From Palsa-343 sp036269135 (GTDB lineage: Bacteria > Acidobacteriota > Terriglobia > Terriglobales > Acidobacteriaceae): a stretch of 64,000 bases of DNA. Positions within the stretch are counted from its first letter, which is position 1. The number at the start of each line of letters is the position of its first letter. Made by a program: the position numbers and the translations under genes. The stretch covers positions 62,001 through 126,000 of the forward strand of contig DATASQ010000033.1 of NCBI GenBank assembly GCA_036269135.1, given 5' to 3'. Of this stretch, positions 1 to 10,100 are shown one piece after another. A model generated the notes under the pieces. The model did no database searches, was not told where the DNA came from, and saw nothing but the letters and a program-made list of their open reading frames with translations.

Positions 1-2
1 TC

Positions 3-1628
3 TCGACCTCCCGCGCCGCCATCGATTTTCTCGCGCGCTACGAGCGTGCCGACGGGAAGGTTCCCCACGAGATCCCGCAGTCGGCTACGTTTCTCCCCTG
101 GTTTAAAGACGTTCCATTTGCGTGGGCGGCGGCGGATGCCACGCCGCTCTTCATCATCGCCACGCGCGATTATGTGCAACAGAGTGGAGACGTGCAGTTC
201 GCTCGCGACCACTGGGACCAGCTGTGGAAGGCATACCAGTATCTGGTCTCCTCCTGGGGCGCCGACGGCCTGGCGCAGAACGCGGGCTTCGGACACGGAT
301 GGGTGGAAGCCGGCCCGCTCATCCCAATTCGCGCCGAGCTGTACCAGAGCGGTCTAGGCCTCGAAGCCGCGCGGTCTCTCGCGGAGCTGGCTGCGCTCCT
401 GCACAAAGACGACGTGCAGCAACAGCTGATGGCCACCTTCAATAAGGGCCTTCCTTACCTGAACAGCCTCTATTGGCTTCCGGACATGCATGCCTGGTCG
501 ATCGGCCTGAACATGCAGGGACAGGCGATGAATACGCCGAGTGTGCTCGCCTCGGTGCCGATGTGGTTTGGGCTGCTCGATGGCGAGAAGACGCAGTCCA
601 TGATCGATCGCATCGCCGGACCCGGTTTCGAGACCGACTGGGGCGCGCGTATTATTTCGTCGCACGATCCCAAATACCAGCCTGGCCAGTACCATGACGG
701 CGCGGTCTGGCCGCTCTTCACCGGATGGGCTTCGGTCGGCGAGTATCGCTACCATCGCGCGCTGGCCGGCTACGCCAGCCTGCTTGCCAATGCGGAACTC
801 ACGTCGGGGGGCTCCCTCGGCCATGTCACCGAGGTCCTCTCCGGCAACTACTTTCAGCCCCTGTCGCCCGCAACCCCCGACCAGACGTGGTCCGCGGCCA
901 TGGTGGCGGAGCCCTTGCTGCGCGGGCTCTTCGGACTTGACGCGAATGCCACAACGCACACGATAACCTTCGCGCCGCACATCCCTGCCGGCTGGACCGC
1001 ATTCGCGATCCGCAACGTCCGCGTCGGGTCGTCGCAGCTCGATCTTTCCTGGTCGAGGACGCCCGATGCCATTCGCCTCGATGTCACCCGCCGCGGCGAC
1101 GAGGCCTGCGATCTCGACTTTGCTCCCGCGCTCAGCCTGCGCGCGCAGGTCCGGCGGGTGCTTCTCGACGGCCACTCTGTCCCCTACCGCGTGGAGGCGA
1201 ATGCCGTCGACCAGCACGTGCGGGTGCGGGTGCCCACGTCCAATACAGCGCAGACGATCACCATTGAGGCGACGAACGACTTCGGGGTTAGCGAAGAGAA
1301 CGCGCTGCCGCCGCCGGGCAGTGTCAGCCTCGGCGCGCGGGTCACCAGCGAGCGCTGGTCGCCCGATCACTCCGTGCTTTGGCTGGACCTCACCGGTCCG
1401 GCGGCGGGCCCGGGCGAACTCCAGGCATGGAACGCCGACCAGATCGCCGGGATCGACGGCGCCACGCTGGTTCCCGGTGACGGGGGCAGCACCCGTATCC
1501 GCTATCAAATGCCTGCCGCGGATGCTTCCGGCGACTCTCACCTTACGATCGCCCTCCATTTCCGCAGCGCGTCGAAGAAGCATCGCGCGATCGCTGCCCA
1601 ATCAGCTGGGATGAGGATTAATCGATGA
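3..1628 (+). CDS. Six-hairpin glycosidase-like protein (MGH1/GH63-type), 5' end outside window
   Basis: The frame is open from the first bases of the window, so the N-terminus lies upstream; about 541 residues are visible. The first two thirds read as an (alpha/alpha)6 barrel of the debranching-enzyme/MGH1 type: repeated helix pairs rich in Trp and acidic residues, such as VPFAWAAADATPLF near visible residue 40 and GFGHGWVEAGPLIP near residue 95, then PGQYHDGAVWPLFTGWASVGEY. The last 150 residues are beta-rich and resemble the C-terminal sandwich of such enzymes. The likely role is hydrolysis of alpha-linked plant or microbial glycans in the periplasm or outside the cell. The substrate cannot be told, and the signal peptide is not in view. 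The family call is by fold pattern only. The next gene starts about 100 bases downstream and looks unrelated. Confidence 0.7.
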   Translation, partial: STSRAAIDFLARYERADGKVPHEIPQSATFLPWFKDVPFAWAAADATPLFIIATRDYVQQSGDVQFARDHWDQLWKAYQYLVSSWGADGLAQNAGFGHGWVEAGPLIPIRAELYQSGLGLEAARSLAELAALLHKDDVQQQLMATFNKGLPYLNSLYWLPDMHAWSIGLNMQGQAMNTPSVLASVPMWFGLLDGEKTQSMIDRIAGPGFETDWGARIISSHDPKYQPGQYHDGAVWPLFTGWASVGEYRYHRALAGYASLLANAELTSGGSLGHVTEVLSGNYFQPLSPATPDQTWSAAMVAEPLLRGLFGLDANATTHTITFAPHIPAGWTAFAIRNVRVGSSQLDLSWSRTPDAIRLDVTRRGDEACDLDFAPALSLRAQVRRVLLDGHSVPYRVEANAVDQHVRVRVPTSNTAQTITIEATNDFGVSEENALPPPGSVSLGARVTSERWSPDHSVLWLDLTGPAAGPGELQAWNADQIAGIDGATLVPGDGGSTRIRYQMPAADASGDSHLTIALHFRSASKKHRAIAAQSAGMRINR

Positions 1629-1725
1629 TCCCAGGCGTCCTGCTCCAGGCCGGTTGAGATGCAATCTCCGATTTAGAGCTCCCGCTCTTTCCCTGGGGAG
1701 AGAGTCCTCTGAGGAATAATGAAGG

Positions 1726-3057
1726 GTGGGCGCAGACGAGCGGCGGCAAGTCTATTTCGGCATCGATTTCGGAACCACGAACAGCGCGGTGGCGATGCTG
1801 CGGCCTGGCGGAGAAGTCCAGCTTGTCCGGTTTTCCTTTCAAGGCGAGGAGATTTCCTCCTGTCGCTCAGTGCTCTACTTCGAGCAGGCGAAGGGCGGGA
1901 GTGGCCAGCGCCGGGTGCATGGCTACTCGGGGACAGGAGCCATCGAGCGCTACCTCGACGCCGAAGAAAAGGGACGGCTGATTCAGTCGCTTAAATCGCA
2001 TCTGTCCAGCCGCTCCCTTACCGGAAGCGAAGTCTTCGGTCGCCGGCACCGGCTGGAGGATCTGATCACCCGCATCGTCAGTGACCTGCGTAAACGGGCC
2101 GAAGAGCAATTCATGCAGCCAGTCAGGCGAGCGACGGTGGGACGGCCTGTGCGCTTTGTGGGCGCCGAATCGGAAGAGGAAGACGATTTCGCCGTTGCGC
2201 GGCTGCGCGAGGCCTTCATAGCGGCCGGGTTTGAAGAAGTGGACTTCGAGCTGGAGCCGGTGGCGGCGGCTTTCGCCTACGAGACCACACTCGACCGCGA
2301 GGAACTGATCCTGATCGGCGACTTCGGCGGGGGGACCAGCGATTTTTCGCTGCTGCGCGTTGGCCCGGAAGTGCGTCAGCACGGGCGGCGGCCAGCGGAC
2401 CTGCTGGGCAACAGCGGCGTGGGGTTGGCCGGCGATGCGTTCGATGCGCGGATCATCCGTAAGCTGGTGTCACCGGCCCTGGGGTCGAACTCCGAGGCGC
2501 GCTCGCTCAACAAGATTCTTCCTGCGGTGCCGGCGTGGATCTACGCACACCTGGAGCGTTGGCACTATCTTTCGTTTCTGCGCACCAACAACGTCCGCGA
2601 GATTCTGAAGAGTGCGCGGATCCGTGCGCTGGAGCCGGAAAAAATCGAGGCGCTCATCGCCGTCATCGAAGGCGACCTTGGCTATCAGTTGCACCAGGCG
2701 GTGCAGAAGGTAAAGTTCGAACTGTCTCAGAGGGAGTTCGCGGAGTTCACTTTTCGCGATGGCGCGTCGACGAACGAACTGTCCATACCCATAACGCGCG
2801 CCCAGTTCGAGAGCTGGATCGCCGAAGACCTGGCCGCGATCGAGCACAGCGTCGATGCCTTACTGGCAAGCACGGGCGTCGCGCCGCACGAGGTGGATCG
2901 GGTCTTCCTCACCGGCGGCAGCTCCTTTGTGCCCAGTGTGCGCCGGATCTTCACCGGCCGCTTCGGTCAGGACCGGATCCGGGGCGGCAACGAGTTCACA
3001 TCCGTCGCCCAGGGACTCGCGCTGCGAGCGGCGGCGTCGGGAAGCCTGGCAGGCTGA
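1726..3057 (+). CDS. Hsp70 family protein (YegD-like)
   Basis: A 443-residue protein with the actin-like ATPase signature of Hsp70: phosphate-1 motif GIDFGTTNSAV at residues 9-19, phosphate-2 motif LIGDFGGGTSDFSLL near residue 195, and adenosine motif VFLTGGSSFVPSVR near residue 390. It ends soon after the ATPase domain. It lacks the long substrate-binding domain of DnaK (about 640 residues), as in YegD-type proteins. A GTG at 1726 is chosen because the conserved fold begins at residue 8. An ATG at 1719 belongs to a different frame. Purine-rich GAGGAATAATGAAG lies just upstream. It is probably a cytoplasmic, ATP-dependent chaperone-like protein; the client is unknown and neighbours give no hint. 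Confidence 0.88.
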   Translation: MGADERRQVYFGIDFGTTNSAVAMLRPGGEVQLVRFSFQGEEISSCRSVLYFEQAKGGSGQRRVHGYSGTGAIERYLDAEEKGRLIQSLKSHLSSRSLTGSEVFGRRHRLEDLITRIVSDLRKRAEEQFMQPVRRATVGRPVRFVGAESEEEDDFAVARLREAFIAAGFEEVDFELEPVAAAFAYETTLDREELILIGDFGGGTSDFSLLRVGPEVRQHGRRPADLLGNSGVGLAGDAFDARIIRKLVSPALGSNSEARSLNKILPAVPAWIYAHLERWHYLSFLRTNNVREILKSARIRALEPEKIEALIAVIEGDLGYQLHQAVQKVKFELSQREFAEFTFRDGASTNELSIPITRAQFESWIAEDLAAIEHSVDALLASTGVAPHEVDRVFLTGGSSFVPSVRRIFTGRFGQDRIRGGNEFTSVAQGLALRAAASGSLAG

Positions 3058-3437
3058 AGAATTTCTGTCTTGCGGATCGATCCATAGCCAGGCCCTGCGG
3101 CGGGCTCCAGGAACGATTGCCCGGAGCCCGACTGCTTTACGGCGGCCGCGCAAAGATTGTCGGTCAAAACGAATGAAGACACGCGCGGGGGATGCGGCCC
3201 ACCGCAGTCTCGAAACAAGGCTACAAAACTGTAATCCTGCCGTCACGCCGCTGTGCGGCACGCGCTTCTAATCTCGCCCCGATGGCGAAATTGTCTACAC
3301 CCATCATTACAAGTCCGTTACACATTGTTCGCAAAGATCGGTGCCCGCGATAAGCAGGGGGCTGGGCCTGTTCCAATCCCCTCATCGCTCCGCCGGTTTC
3401 CCTTTCCGTGAAGGAAACCCAAAGAGGAGAGCCGTAC
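3058..3437. other. Intergenic region upstream of the phosphoesterase gene
   Basis: No coding frame here is convincing. The only structure noticed is a set of imperfect 7-base direct repeats with 11-bp periodicity at 3229-3257 (listed separately) and a ribosome-binding site AGAGGAG at 3422-3428 for the downstream gene. Confidence 0.6.
3229..3257 (+). promoter_or_regulatory. Pho-box-like direct repeats (tentative)
   Basis: Three 7-mers, CTGTAAT, CCGTCAC and CTGTGCG, start at 3229, 3240 and 3251, so they are separated by 4 bases and repeat every 11 bp. That is the geometry of PhoB binding sites (CTGTCAT-N4-CTGTCAT in enterobacteria). The matches are 6, 5 and 4 of 7. Proximity to a phosphoesterase gene makes a phosphate-starvation site plausible, but the similarity is weak and could be chance. 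Confidence 0.25.
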
Positions 3438-6400
3438 ATGCCGCGAAAAACGTCTGAACCTAATTCCGCGATCGACCGTCTGCGCCTGCTCGCCGGTCTG
3501 CTGGTAACAGCGCTGAGCGTTCCGGCGCTCGCTCAGTCCGTACCGTTTCCGACGTACGCACCCGGTCAGAACACCAGCGCCACCACCGGTCCGACTTACT
3601 CGCAGCCTTCACCGAACCCGTGGGTCGTCAGCGATGGGGCCATCATCACCCCGGCCGGCACCCAGGTCTATCTGGGCATCACAACCCGCGCCAAGGCGAT
3701 CGCGCTGAACCCGAATACCAGCACGCACACCGCAGCCGTCCTGCAAATGGGGGCGCCCCAGGCCGTCACAATATTCAGCACCCAGACCGGCGCTGTTGTG
3801 CAGACCTACAGCGTGCCCTACACGAACTCGAAGGGTGCGGCCAGCTCCGATTCAGACGGGAGCCAGAATGGCATCGCCTATACCCCGGATGGTCTGCACC
3901 TGCTGTTCAGCCAGGATGGCAGTTATGGCCCGGGCAGCTATGTAACCATCGCCAGCGTCGATAAAACGACAGGTATGCTCTCCGGTGGCACCCAGGTCAG
4001 CGTTCCGATCGACGTCAACAGCCAGGGCGCTCTGACCACCGTCACGTGCTTCCCGAACAGCCCTAACGGGACCAACGGCAGCTTTGACATTCCGTGCGAC
4101 TACCCCTACTCGATTTTCTCGGATGATACGTTCACTTCGTATCCCACGGGACTCGCGATCTCGTCCGACGGCAAGGCCGCCTATTCGGTGCTGGATAACA
4201 ACAACACCCTCACCAAAATCGACCTGACCGCACCCACCCCGAAAGAAGGTGCGCAGATCCGCGTCGGCAACGTCCCGGCCAGCGTCGTGATCTCCCCGGA
4301 TGGCAAGACCGCCTACGTCTCCAACGTGGCTGGGCGGATTGCAACCGCCCGGGACTTCCAGGAATATTCCAACGGCACCAACGTGGTGGCCCAATATCCG
4401 ACGGGCTCGGTCGCCAACGGCACCATTTCGGTGGTCAACCTGTCCAGATTTGCGGTTACCGGCAGCATCACGACCGGCCATCACCCCACCGGCATGGCGT
4501 TCTACGGCCGGGACCTGCTGGTCGCCAACACCTATGACGATACCCTCTCCGTCATCAACACCGACTCCAACCAGGTGGCGCGGACGATCAACCTTGGCTT
4601 GCCCGTCGGCGTGCCCGGGGAACGCAAACCGGCCTACGGCGCCGGGCCGAACTCGATTGCCGTCGATGCCGCGAGCCACCTCGCCTATGTCGCGCTGTAC
4701 AACGCCAACGCGATCGCCGTGGTCGACCTTCGCGACGATGTGCGGAATCCCGTGATGGGCATGATCCCGGTGGCCTATGCGCCAAGTTCGGTTGTGCTGG
4801 ACCCGGCGGACGATGCACTGCTCGTGGCCAACGACAAGGGCCTCGGCACCACCGGCTATGGAGTGGCGCCCCCGCCGACGAACACGGCGGAAAATTCATA
4901 CGGGACCGCGCATGGCGTGACCAGCTTCAACACCCACCAGGACCTCGGCACGGTCAGCATCGTTCCCCTGCCGAATCGCTCAACCCTGGACGCGATGACG
5001 CGGCAGGTCTTCCAGAACAACCACTGGGATCTGGAGGAAAACATCTGGTCGGCCGGAGGAGGTAATCCGCGGACGCGGCCAACCGTCATCCCGGCGCGGA
5101 TCGGCGATCCGTCCCTGATCAGGCATGTGTTCGTCATCATCCGTGAAAACCGCACCTACGATCAGATGCTGGGCGATGTGGCCGGTGGCAATGGCGACCC
5201 GTCCCTGGCGGTATTCGGCGACGACTCGACCTATGCCGAATACCCCGTCGTAACACCCAACGCCCATACGCTGGTGCAGCGTTTCCCGCTTCTGGATAAT
5301 TTCTACGATCCCAGCCGACAGTCGGCCGATGGTCACAACTGGATCGTGCAGGCCATGGCGCCTTACGGCGACGATATCCAGTCGCCGGACTGGCTCCGCG
5401 ACTATCCTTCCAACGGAGGCGATGCCATCGCCTATCAGAACAAGGGCCACCTGTGGGATGCCGCAGCCAAAGCCGGCGTCAGAGTGAAGAACTACGGCGA
5501 GTACGTGGAATACAACACATTCACCGTGCCGGGTTGCACTCCGAATAACATGACGCAGGACGACACTTACAATGGGACAAGTCCGTCTACGGCTCTGCCC
5601 TTTACCGTTTCGAACAGCTGCGAGCCCACCTGGAGCCAGTTCTACAACGACACGCTCGAATACGAGAGCGGCAAGGAGTCCGAGCTCCAGTACTACAACG
5701 TCATCGGCTCGGTGACGCCGCTCCCCAGCCTGTACAAGGTCACGGTCCAGAACTATCCACAGTTTGACCTGGGCATCCCCGACCAGTACCGCGTCGATGT
5801 CTGGCAGCAGGATTTCAAAAATGACGTGGCCGCCGGTAACGTGCCCCAGCTGGAATTCCTCTGGATCATGAGCGACCACACGACCGGGCCGCCGAACGCG
5901 ACAGCCGAACAGGCCGATAATGACCTGGCCGTGGGGCGAGTTGTCGACATCATCAGTCACAGCTCGGTGTGGAAGGACTCGGCGATCTTTATCGAGGAAG
6001 ACGATGCTCAGGACGGCGTCGACCACGTCGATGGTCACCGCAGTCCGGGATATGTCATCAGCCCGTACGTGAAACAGAAGGTGAACGCCGATGGCACCGG
6101 AGCCGGAGTCACCGAAGAGAGCACCTTCTACACGCAGGTCAACATGACGCGCACCATCGAGCAGATCCTCGGTATCACACCGATGAACCAGAACGACCTG
6201 GTAGCCTCGCCCATGAAGACGCTCTTCACCAACAACCCGCCCCGGGAGAACTTCCTGCCATGGGCGCATGTGCCGAACCAGGTCCCGCTGTGTTACGGCG
6301 TGGCGGGATATGTGGCTCCGGCGAACATCACATCCAGCCTCAACACCTGCAGCTCAACAAGCGCGGCCCTGCCGGACAGCCCTTCCGTCAAAACTCTGCG

Positions 6401-6602
6401 GGCTGGCTGGATGAAAATGAAGACCGAGGTGTTCGCCACCAGGTATCACGTGCCTGACTCCCTGGATCCGGACACCGTCAGCCACTTCGACTGGTACGAG
6501 GCCACTGGGTTTAAGGTCCCGTTCCCTGGCGAAAAAGCCGTTCGCCCGGCGAGCGACTTCAAAACGCCGGCGCTCGCCGCCGACATGGACGCGGACGAGT
6601 AA
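3438..6602 (+). CDS. Beta-propeller/phosphoesterase-family fusion protein (exported)
   Basis: The protein has 1054 residues. ATG 3438 is preferred over an upstream GTG at 3408 because AGAGGAG sits 9 bases before it and the protein then starts with a signal peptide (charged start, hydrophobic LLAGLLVTALSVPALA, cleavage near residue 34). Residues about 60-500 are YncE-like beta-propeller blades with repeats such as PTGLAISSDGKAAY, VVISPDGKTAYVSN and PTGMAFYGRDLLVAN. Residues about 560-1000 form a phosphoesterase/phospholipase-C-like domain (PF04185 type): HVFVIIRENRTYDQMLGD, a DGHNW motif, WQQDFKND, and IFIEEDDAQDGVDHVDGHRSP, which carries metal-ligand acidic and His residues. It probably hydrolyses phosphate esters or phospholipids outside the cytoplasm. 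It is monocistronic, with a strong terminator directly after the stop. Confidence 0.88.
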   Translation: MPRKTSEPNSAIDRLRLLAGLLVTALSVPALAQSVPFPTYAPGQNTSATTGPTYSQPSPNPWVVSDGAIITPAGTQVYLGITTRAKAIALNPNTSTHTAAVLQMGAPQAVTIFSTQTGAVVQTYSVPYTNSKGAASSDSDGSQNGIAYTPDGLHLLFSQDGSYGPGSYVTIASVDKTTGMLSGGTQVSVPIDVNSQGALTTVTCFPNSPNGTNGSFDIPCDYPYSIFSDDTFTSYPTGLAISSDGKAAYSVLDNNNTLTKIDLTAPTPKEGAQIRVGNVPASVVISPDGKTAYVSNVAGRIATARDFQEYSNGTNVVAQYPTGSVANGTISVVNLSRFAVTGSITTGHHPTGMAFYGRDLLVANTYDDTLSVINTDSNQVARTINLGLPVGVPGERKPAYGAGPNSIAVDAASHLAYVALYNANAIAVVDLRDDVRNPVMGMIPVAYAPSSVVLDPADDALLVANDKGLGTTGYGVAPPPTNTAENSYGTAHGVTSFNTHQDLGTVSIVPLPNRSTLDAMTRQVFQNNHWDLEENIWSAGGGNPRTRPTVIPARIGDPSLIRHVFVIIRENRTYDQMLGDVAGGNGDPSLAVFGDDSTYAEYPVVTPNAHTLVQRFPLLDNFYDPSRQSADGHNWIVQAMAPYGDDIQSPDWLRDYPSNGGDAIAYQNKGHLWDAAAKAGVRVKNYGEYVEYNTFTVPGCTPNNMTQDDTYNGTSPSTALPFTVSNSCEPTWSQFYNDTLEYESGKESELQYYNVIGSVTPLPSLYKVTVQNYPQFDLGIPDQYRVDVWQQDFKNDVAAGNVPQLEFLWIMSDHTTGPPNATAEQADNDLAVGRVVDIISHSSVWKDSAIFIEEDDAQDGVDHVDGHRSPGYVISPYVKQKVNADGTGAGVTEESTFYTQVNMTRTIEQILGITPMNQNDLVASPMKTLFTNNPPRENFLPWAHVPNQVPLCYGVAGYVAPANITSSLNTCSSTSAALPDSPSVKTLRAGWMKMKTEVFATRYHVPDSLDPDTVSHFDWYEATGFKVPFPGEKAVRPASDFKTPALAADMDADE

Positions 6603-6620
6603 ACTTCGTCCCAGGCACAG

Positions 6621-6657
6621 AGGCCCTCTCTCCGGATGATCGGGGAGAGGGCCTTTT
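6621..6657 (+). terminator. Rho-independent terminator
   Basis: AGGCCCTCTC, a short loop region around CCGGATGATCGG, then GAGAGGGCCT and four T residues. It begins 18 bases after the stop codon of the phosphoesterase gene. The stem of ten or more pairs followed by a T run is a classic intrinsic terminator. Confidence 0.9.
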
Positions 6658-7104
6658 GTTTGTGCGGATGCCCAGGATTGCGACGACCCGAGCATACAGC
6701 CGGCAACTCGCCCGCGCAAGACTACCGGAGTAGCGAGGATATTGCGTTTTGTGAAACCTTAATATCAGCGTGACGCGGTCTTCATGATGTGTCCTTACAA
6801 ATTTGTCATCTGCTCATCTGCAGAGGTTCGCGTTTTCCTGATCATCGTTGACAATCATTCGATCGGACCAGAGTGGGTTCGCCCGCTGGAAGAAGACTCC
6901 TGGAGATGGGCTGAGGGAGCAACCATCAATTAGCATTCTCCCCGCGCACCTGCGTTCCGAATTGTGCCTGAGGCGCAGTCGGCGTTCCCGAATGCTCTTC
7001 CCGGGAGAATACGAAAATAGGGCGGTGGTCATGGGGTGAACAGCTCCACAGGGAGCTATCTCTCCAGACTGGCCGCCGATAGCCGGTTTTTCCTGGAGGG
7101 CGTT
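6658..7104. other. Long leader region of the first TonB receptor
   Basis: About 450 bases without a supported gene. A 63-residue reading frame at 6848-7039 has no ribosome-binding site and no recognisable pattern. CCTTAAT, GCGTGAC and TCTTCAT at 6757, 6768 and 6779 again repeat every 11 bp, as at 3229-3257, hinting at a shared regulator site. The tail carries TGGAGGG at 7094-7100, the ribosome-binding site for ATG 7105. Confidence 0.45.
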
Positions 7105-10100
7105 ATGCATCGCGATTCGAAAGGGAGAGTTTCTTTGGCCCGCAGGAGGTTTTCTGTGCCTCGAGGTCTTCGCGTTCTGATGAGTTTCATCACGATGCTT
7201 TCCGCCGGGGTCTTTTCTTTCGCGCAGGTTGATCGCAGCGGACTGAGCGGCACCGTGACCGATTCCGCCGGCCGTGTGCTGCCGGCGACGCATGTCGTTG
7301 CGTTCGAAAACGCGACCGGTCTGCGCCGCGAGAGCGTTTCAGACGCCAGCGGCAACTACAGCGTTCTCCAGTTACCGGTGGGCATATACACCGTCACCTT
7401 CGAGCACCCGGGCTTCCGGAAGCTGGAGTTTGTCGATGTGGAGCAGGTCATCGGCAGAACCCACGCGCTGGATGCGACGCTGCAGGTCGCGGGCGCCGAG
7501 GAGCGCGTGGAAGTTACGCGCGCTTCGGCGCTGATGGACCACAACACCAGCGCGGTGACCGGCCTGATCGAGAAAGAGCAGGTGGATGAATTGCCGCTCA
7601 ATGGCCGCGACTGGTCGGCCTTGACGGCTTTCGTTCCAGGCGCCATCGACACCGGGGGCAGCAATCAGCGGACGGTTCGCTTTGCCGGACGCGGCCTGGA
7701 CGACAGCAACTTCACCTACGACGGCGTGGACGCCACCAACATTGTGAATCAGACACAGCGGCAGTGGGTGCGGCTGGCCATACCGCTGGATGCGATCGAC
7801 GAGTTCCGCGTCGATTCGCTGATGGCCACCGCCGAGGAAGGTGCTACCGGCGGCGCCCAATTGGCGGTGAGTTCACCCGGGGGTACCAACAGGTTCCATG
7901 GGCGGCTCTTCGAGTACCTGCGCAACGATGTCTTTGACGCGCCGCTGCCCACCTGGGCCTCCAACGGTGAAGCTCAGCAGCCGCTCCGCCTGAATCAGTT
8001 CGGCGGGGCGCTGGGCGGCCCCATCGTGCGGGACAAGACGTTCTTCTTCCTCGCCTCCGAGGCCTATCGCCAGAACTGGGGCTATCCGGTGAGCGGCGAT
8101 GTGCCCAGCCAGTCGCTCAAGTCGACGGTTCCGAGCACATCTCCCGTGTATGCGATGATCAACGGATTCCCCGGAGCCGGTCCAAAAAGAATTCTCACCC
8201 CCTGGACGCCCGCCACCGATCCGGGAGATCCGCACTTCATGGACTACGACCTGCTGACCTGCGAATGCGAGCAGGTGGTCGACGAGAGCTCGGCGATGTT
8301 GCGCCTCGACCAGCACTTTTCAGAGAAGACCACGGGTTTCATGCGCTTCAGCTACGACCGGTCGGTCGATACGCAGCCGCTCTCGGCTTCCGCGACGGAC
8401 CTGCAGCAGAAGGTTTCCGCGCCGGTCAATGGGGCGCTGGAAATACTGCACGTCTTCAATTCCCACCTGGTGAACGAGGCCGAGGCAGGGTTCAATCGCT
8501 CCACCGACAACCAATACAACCACAGCGACTCGGGGATTATTTATCAGATTGCGATTGCGGAGGGCCCGGGGCCGGGGTTCGTCACGGAGAACTACAAGTA
8601 CGCCAGCGTCTACGTGGGCAATTCGTTTTCGGGGCTCGACAACCTCACCTGGGTTCACGACCGGCATACCTTGAAAGCCGGAGTGGAGATCCGTTACATC
8701 CAAATGAACCAGAACTATGGGCAACACGGAAAGGTCACATTCTCCACCGTCGAGAATCTCGCGGAGAATTCGGTGAAGAAAGCCAGTCTGACAGGCGCGT
8801 TGCCGATCAATGATTTGCGCAAGAACGATACCTTCCTTTACGTCCAGGACGAGTATAAGTGGCGGTCGAATCTGGTCCTGAACCTGGGCGTGCGCTACAC
8901 AATCTTCGATCTCTTCAACGAGGAGCACGGGAAAGCCAACCCCTTCGACTTTGCCACCTGCGGGCCGCAGGGATACTGCGGGGTGGGCGCCAGCTTCGGC
9001 CAGCAGAACTACGGCGATATCGATCCCCGTGTGGCCTTCGCCTGGACGCCGTGGAAGAGCGGCCGGACGGTGCTGCGGGGGGGATTTGGCATGTACCACG
9101 AAGATGGACAGCTGGACGATCAGAATCTGCCTGCCAAAAATGAAGTTCCCTCCTATTCGGCAACGGGAAGCTCGAAGTCGCCGCTTTCCTGGCCGGTCGT
9201 ATTCGGCGCCGGAACGCTCTCGCCGAATGCCGAACAACGCGACCGCAAGGATACGTACGTTGAGCAGTGGAGCTTCTCGGTACAGCGCGAGCTGCCTGCC
9301 AACTTCGTGAGCACGGTTTCTTATCTGGGAAGCCACGGCGTGCATCTGCTGGACACCAACGTAGTGAACCTGGCCAATCCGGTCACGGGGACGGTGCAAT
9401 ATCCGGCCTTTGCTCCCGCCATCGGCTGGCGGGGGTCCATCGGCATGAGCTCCTACAACGGTCTCTCGGTGGCTATGCGGCGTTCGTTCTCCCGCGGCCT
9501 CCTGGTGACGGCCAATTACATGTGGTCGCACGAAATCGACAACGGCTCCAACGGCAGCGGCGATGGCGACGAGATCTCGCCGCAGAATCCGTTGTGCCTG
9601 GCCTGCGATCGCGCCAGCGGCGCCTGGGACGCCCGCCATGTGATCAATGGCAATGCGGTCTATCAGTTGCCCTTCGGCGTCGGTGAGCCCCTGCTGGACG
9701 ACCGCGGCATTGCCAACACGGTCTTCGGCGGTTGGGAGTTGACGACGACCGCCCTGGCTCGCACCGGTTTCCCGGTCAATGTCCTGATGCCCAGCAGCTA
9801 CGTCGCGCCGGATGGGACCTCCGGAACGGAGCGTCCCGACCTGGTGAAGGGTGTTTCGCTGACTCCGCCAGGCGGCAGAACGGTTGCGGAATGGATCAAC
9901 CCGGCGGCGTTTGCCGCTCCGGCCGGCGAATTTGGGACCGCGCCGCGCGACCTGGTGCGCGGGCCGGGTACGTGGCAGATCGATCTCAGCGCCGGCAAAA
10001 CATTTCCGCTGCCGGAGCGCGGACGGCTGGAGTTCCGCTCCGAGTTCTACAACGTCTTCAACCACCCGCAGTTCGGACAGCCGCAGTCCACGTTTGACCC

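Noticed and set aside
8320..10065. A 581-codon minus-strand frame under the first TonB receptor
   Set aside because: No domain, no start signal, and fully antisense to the receptor gene.
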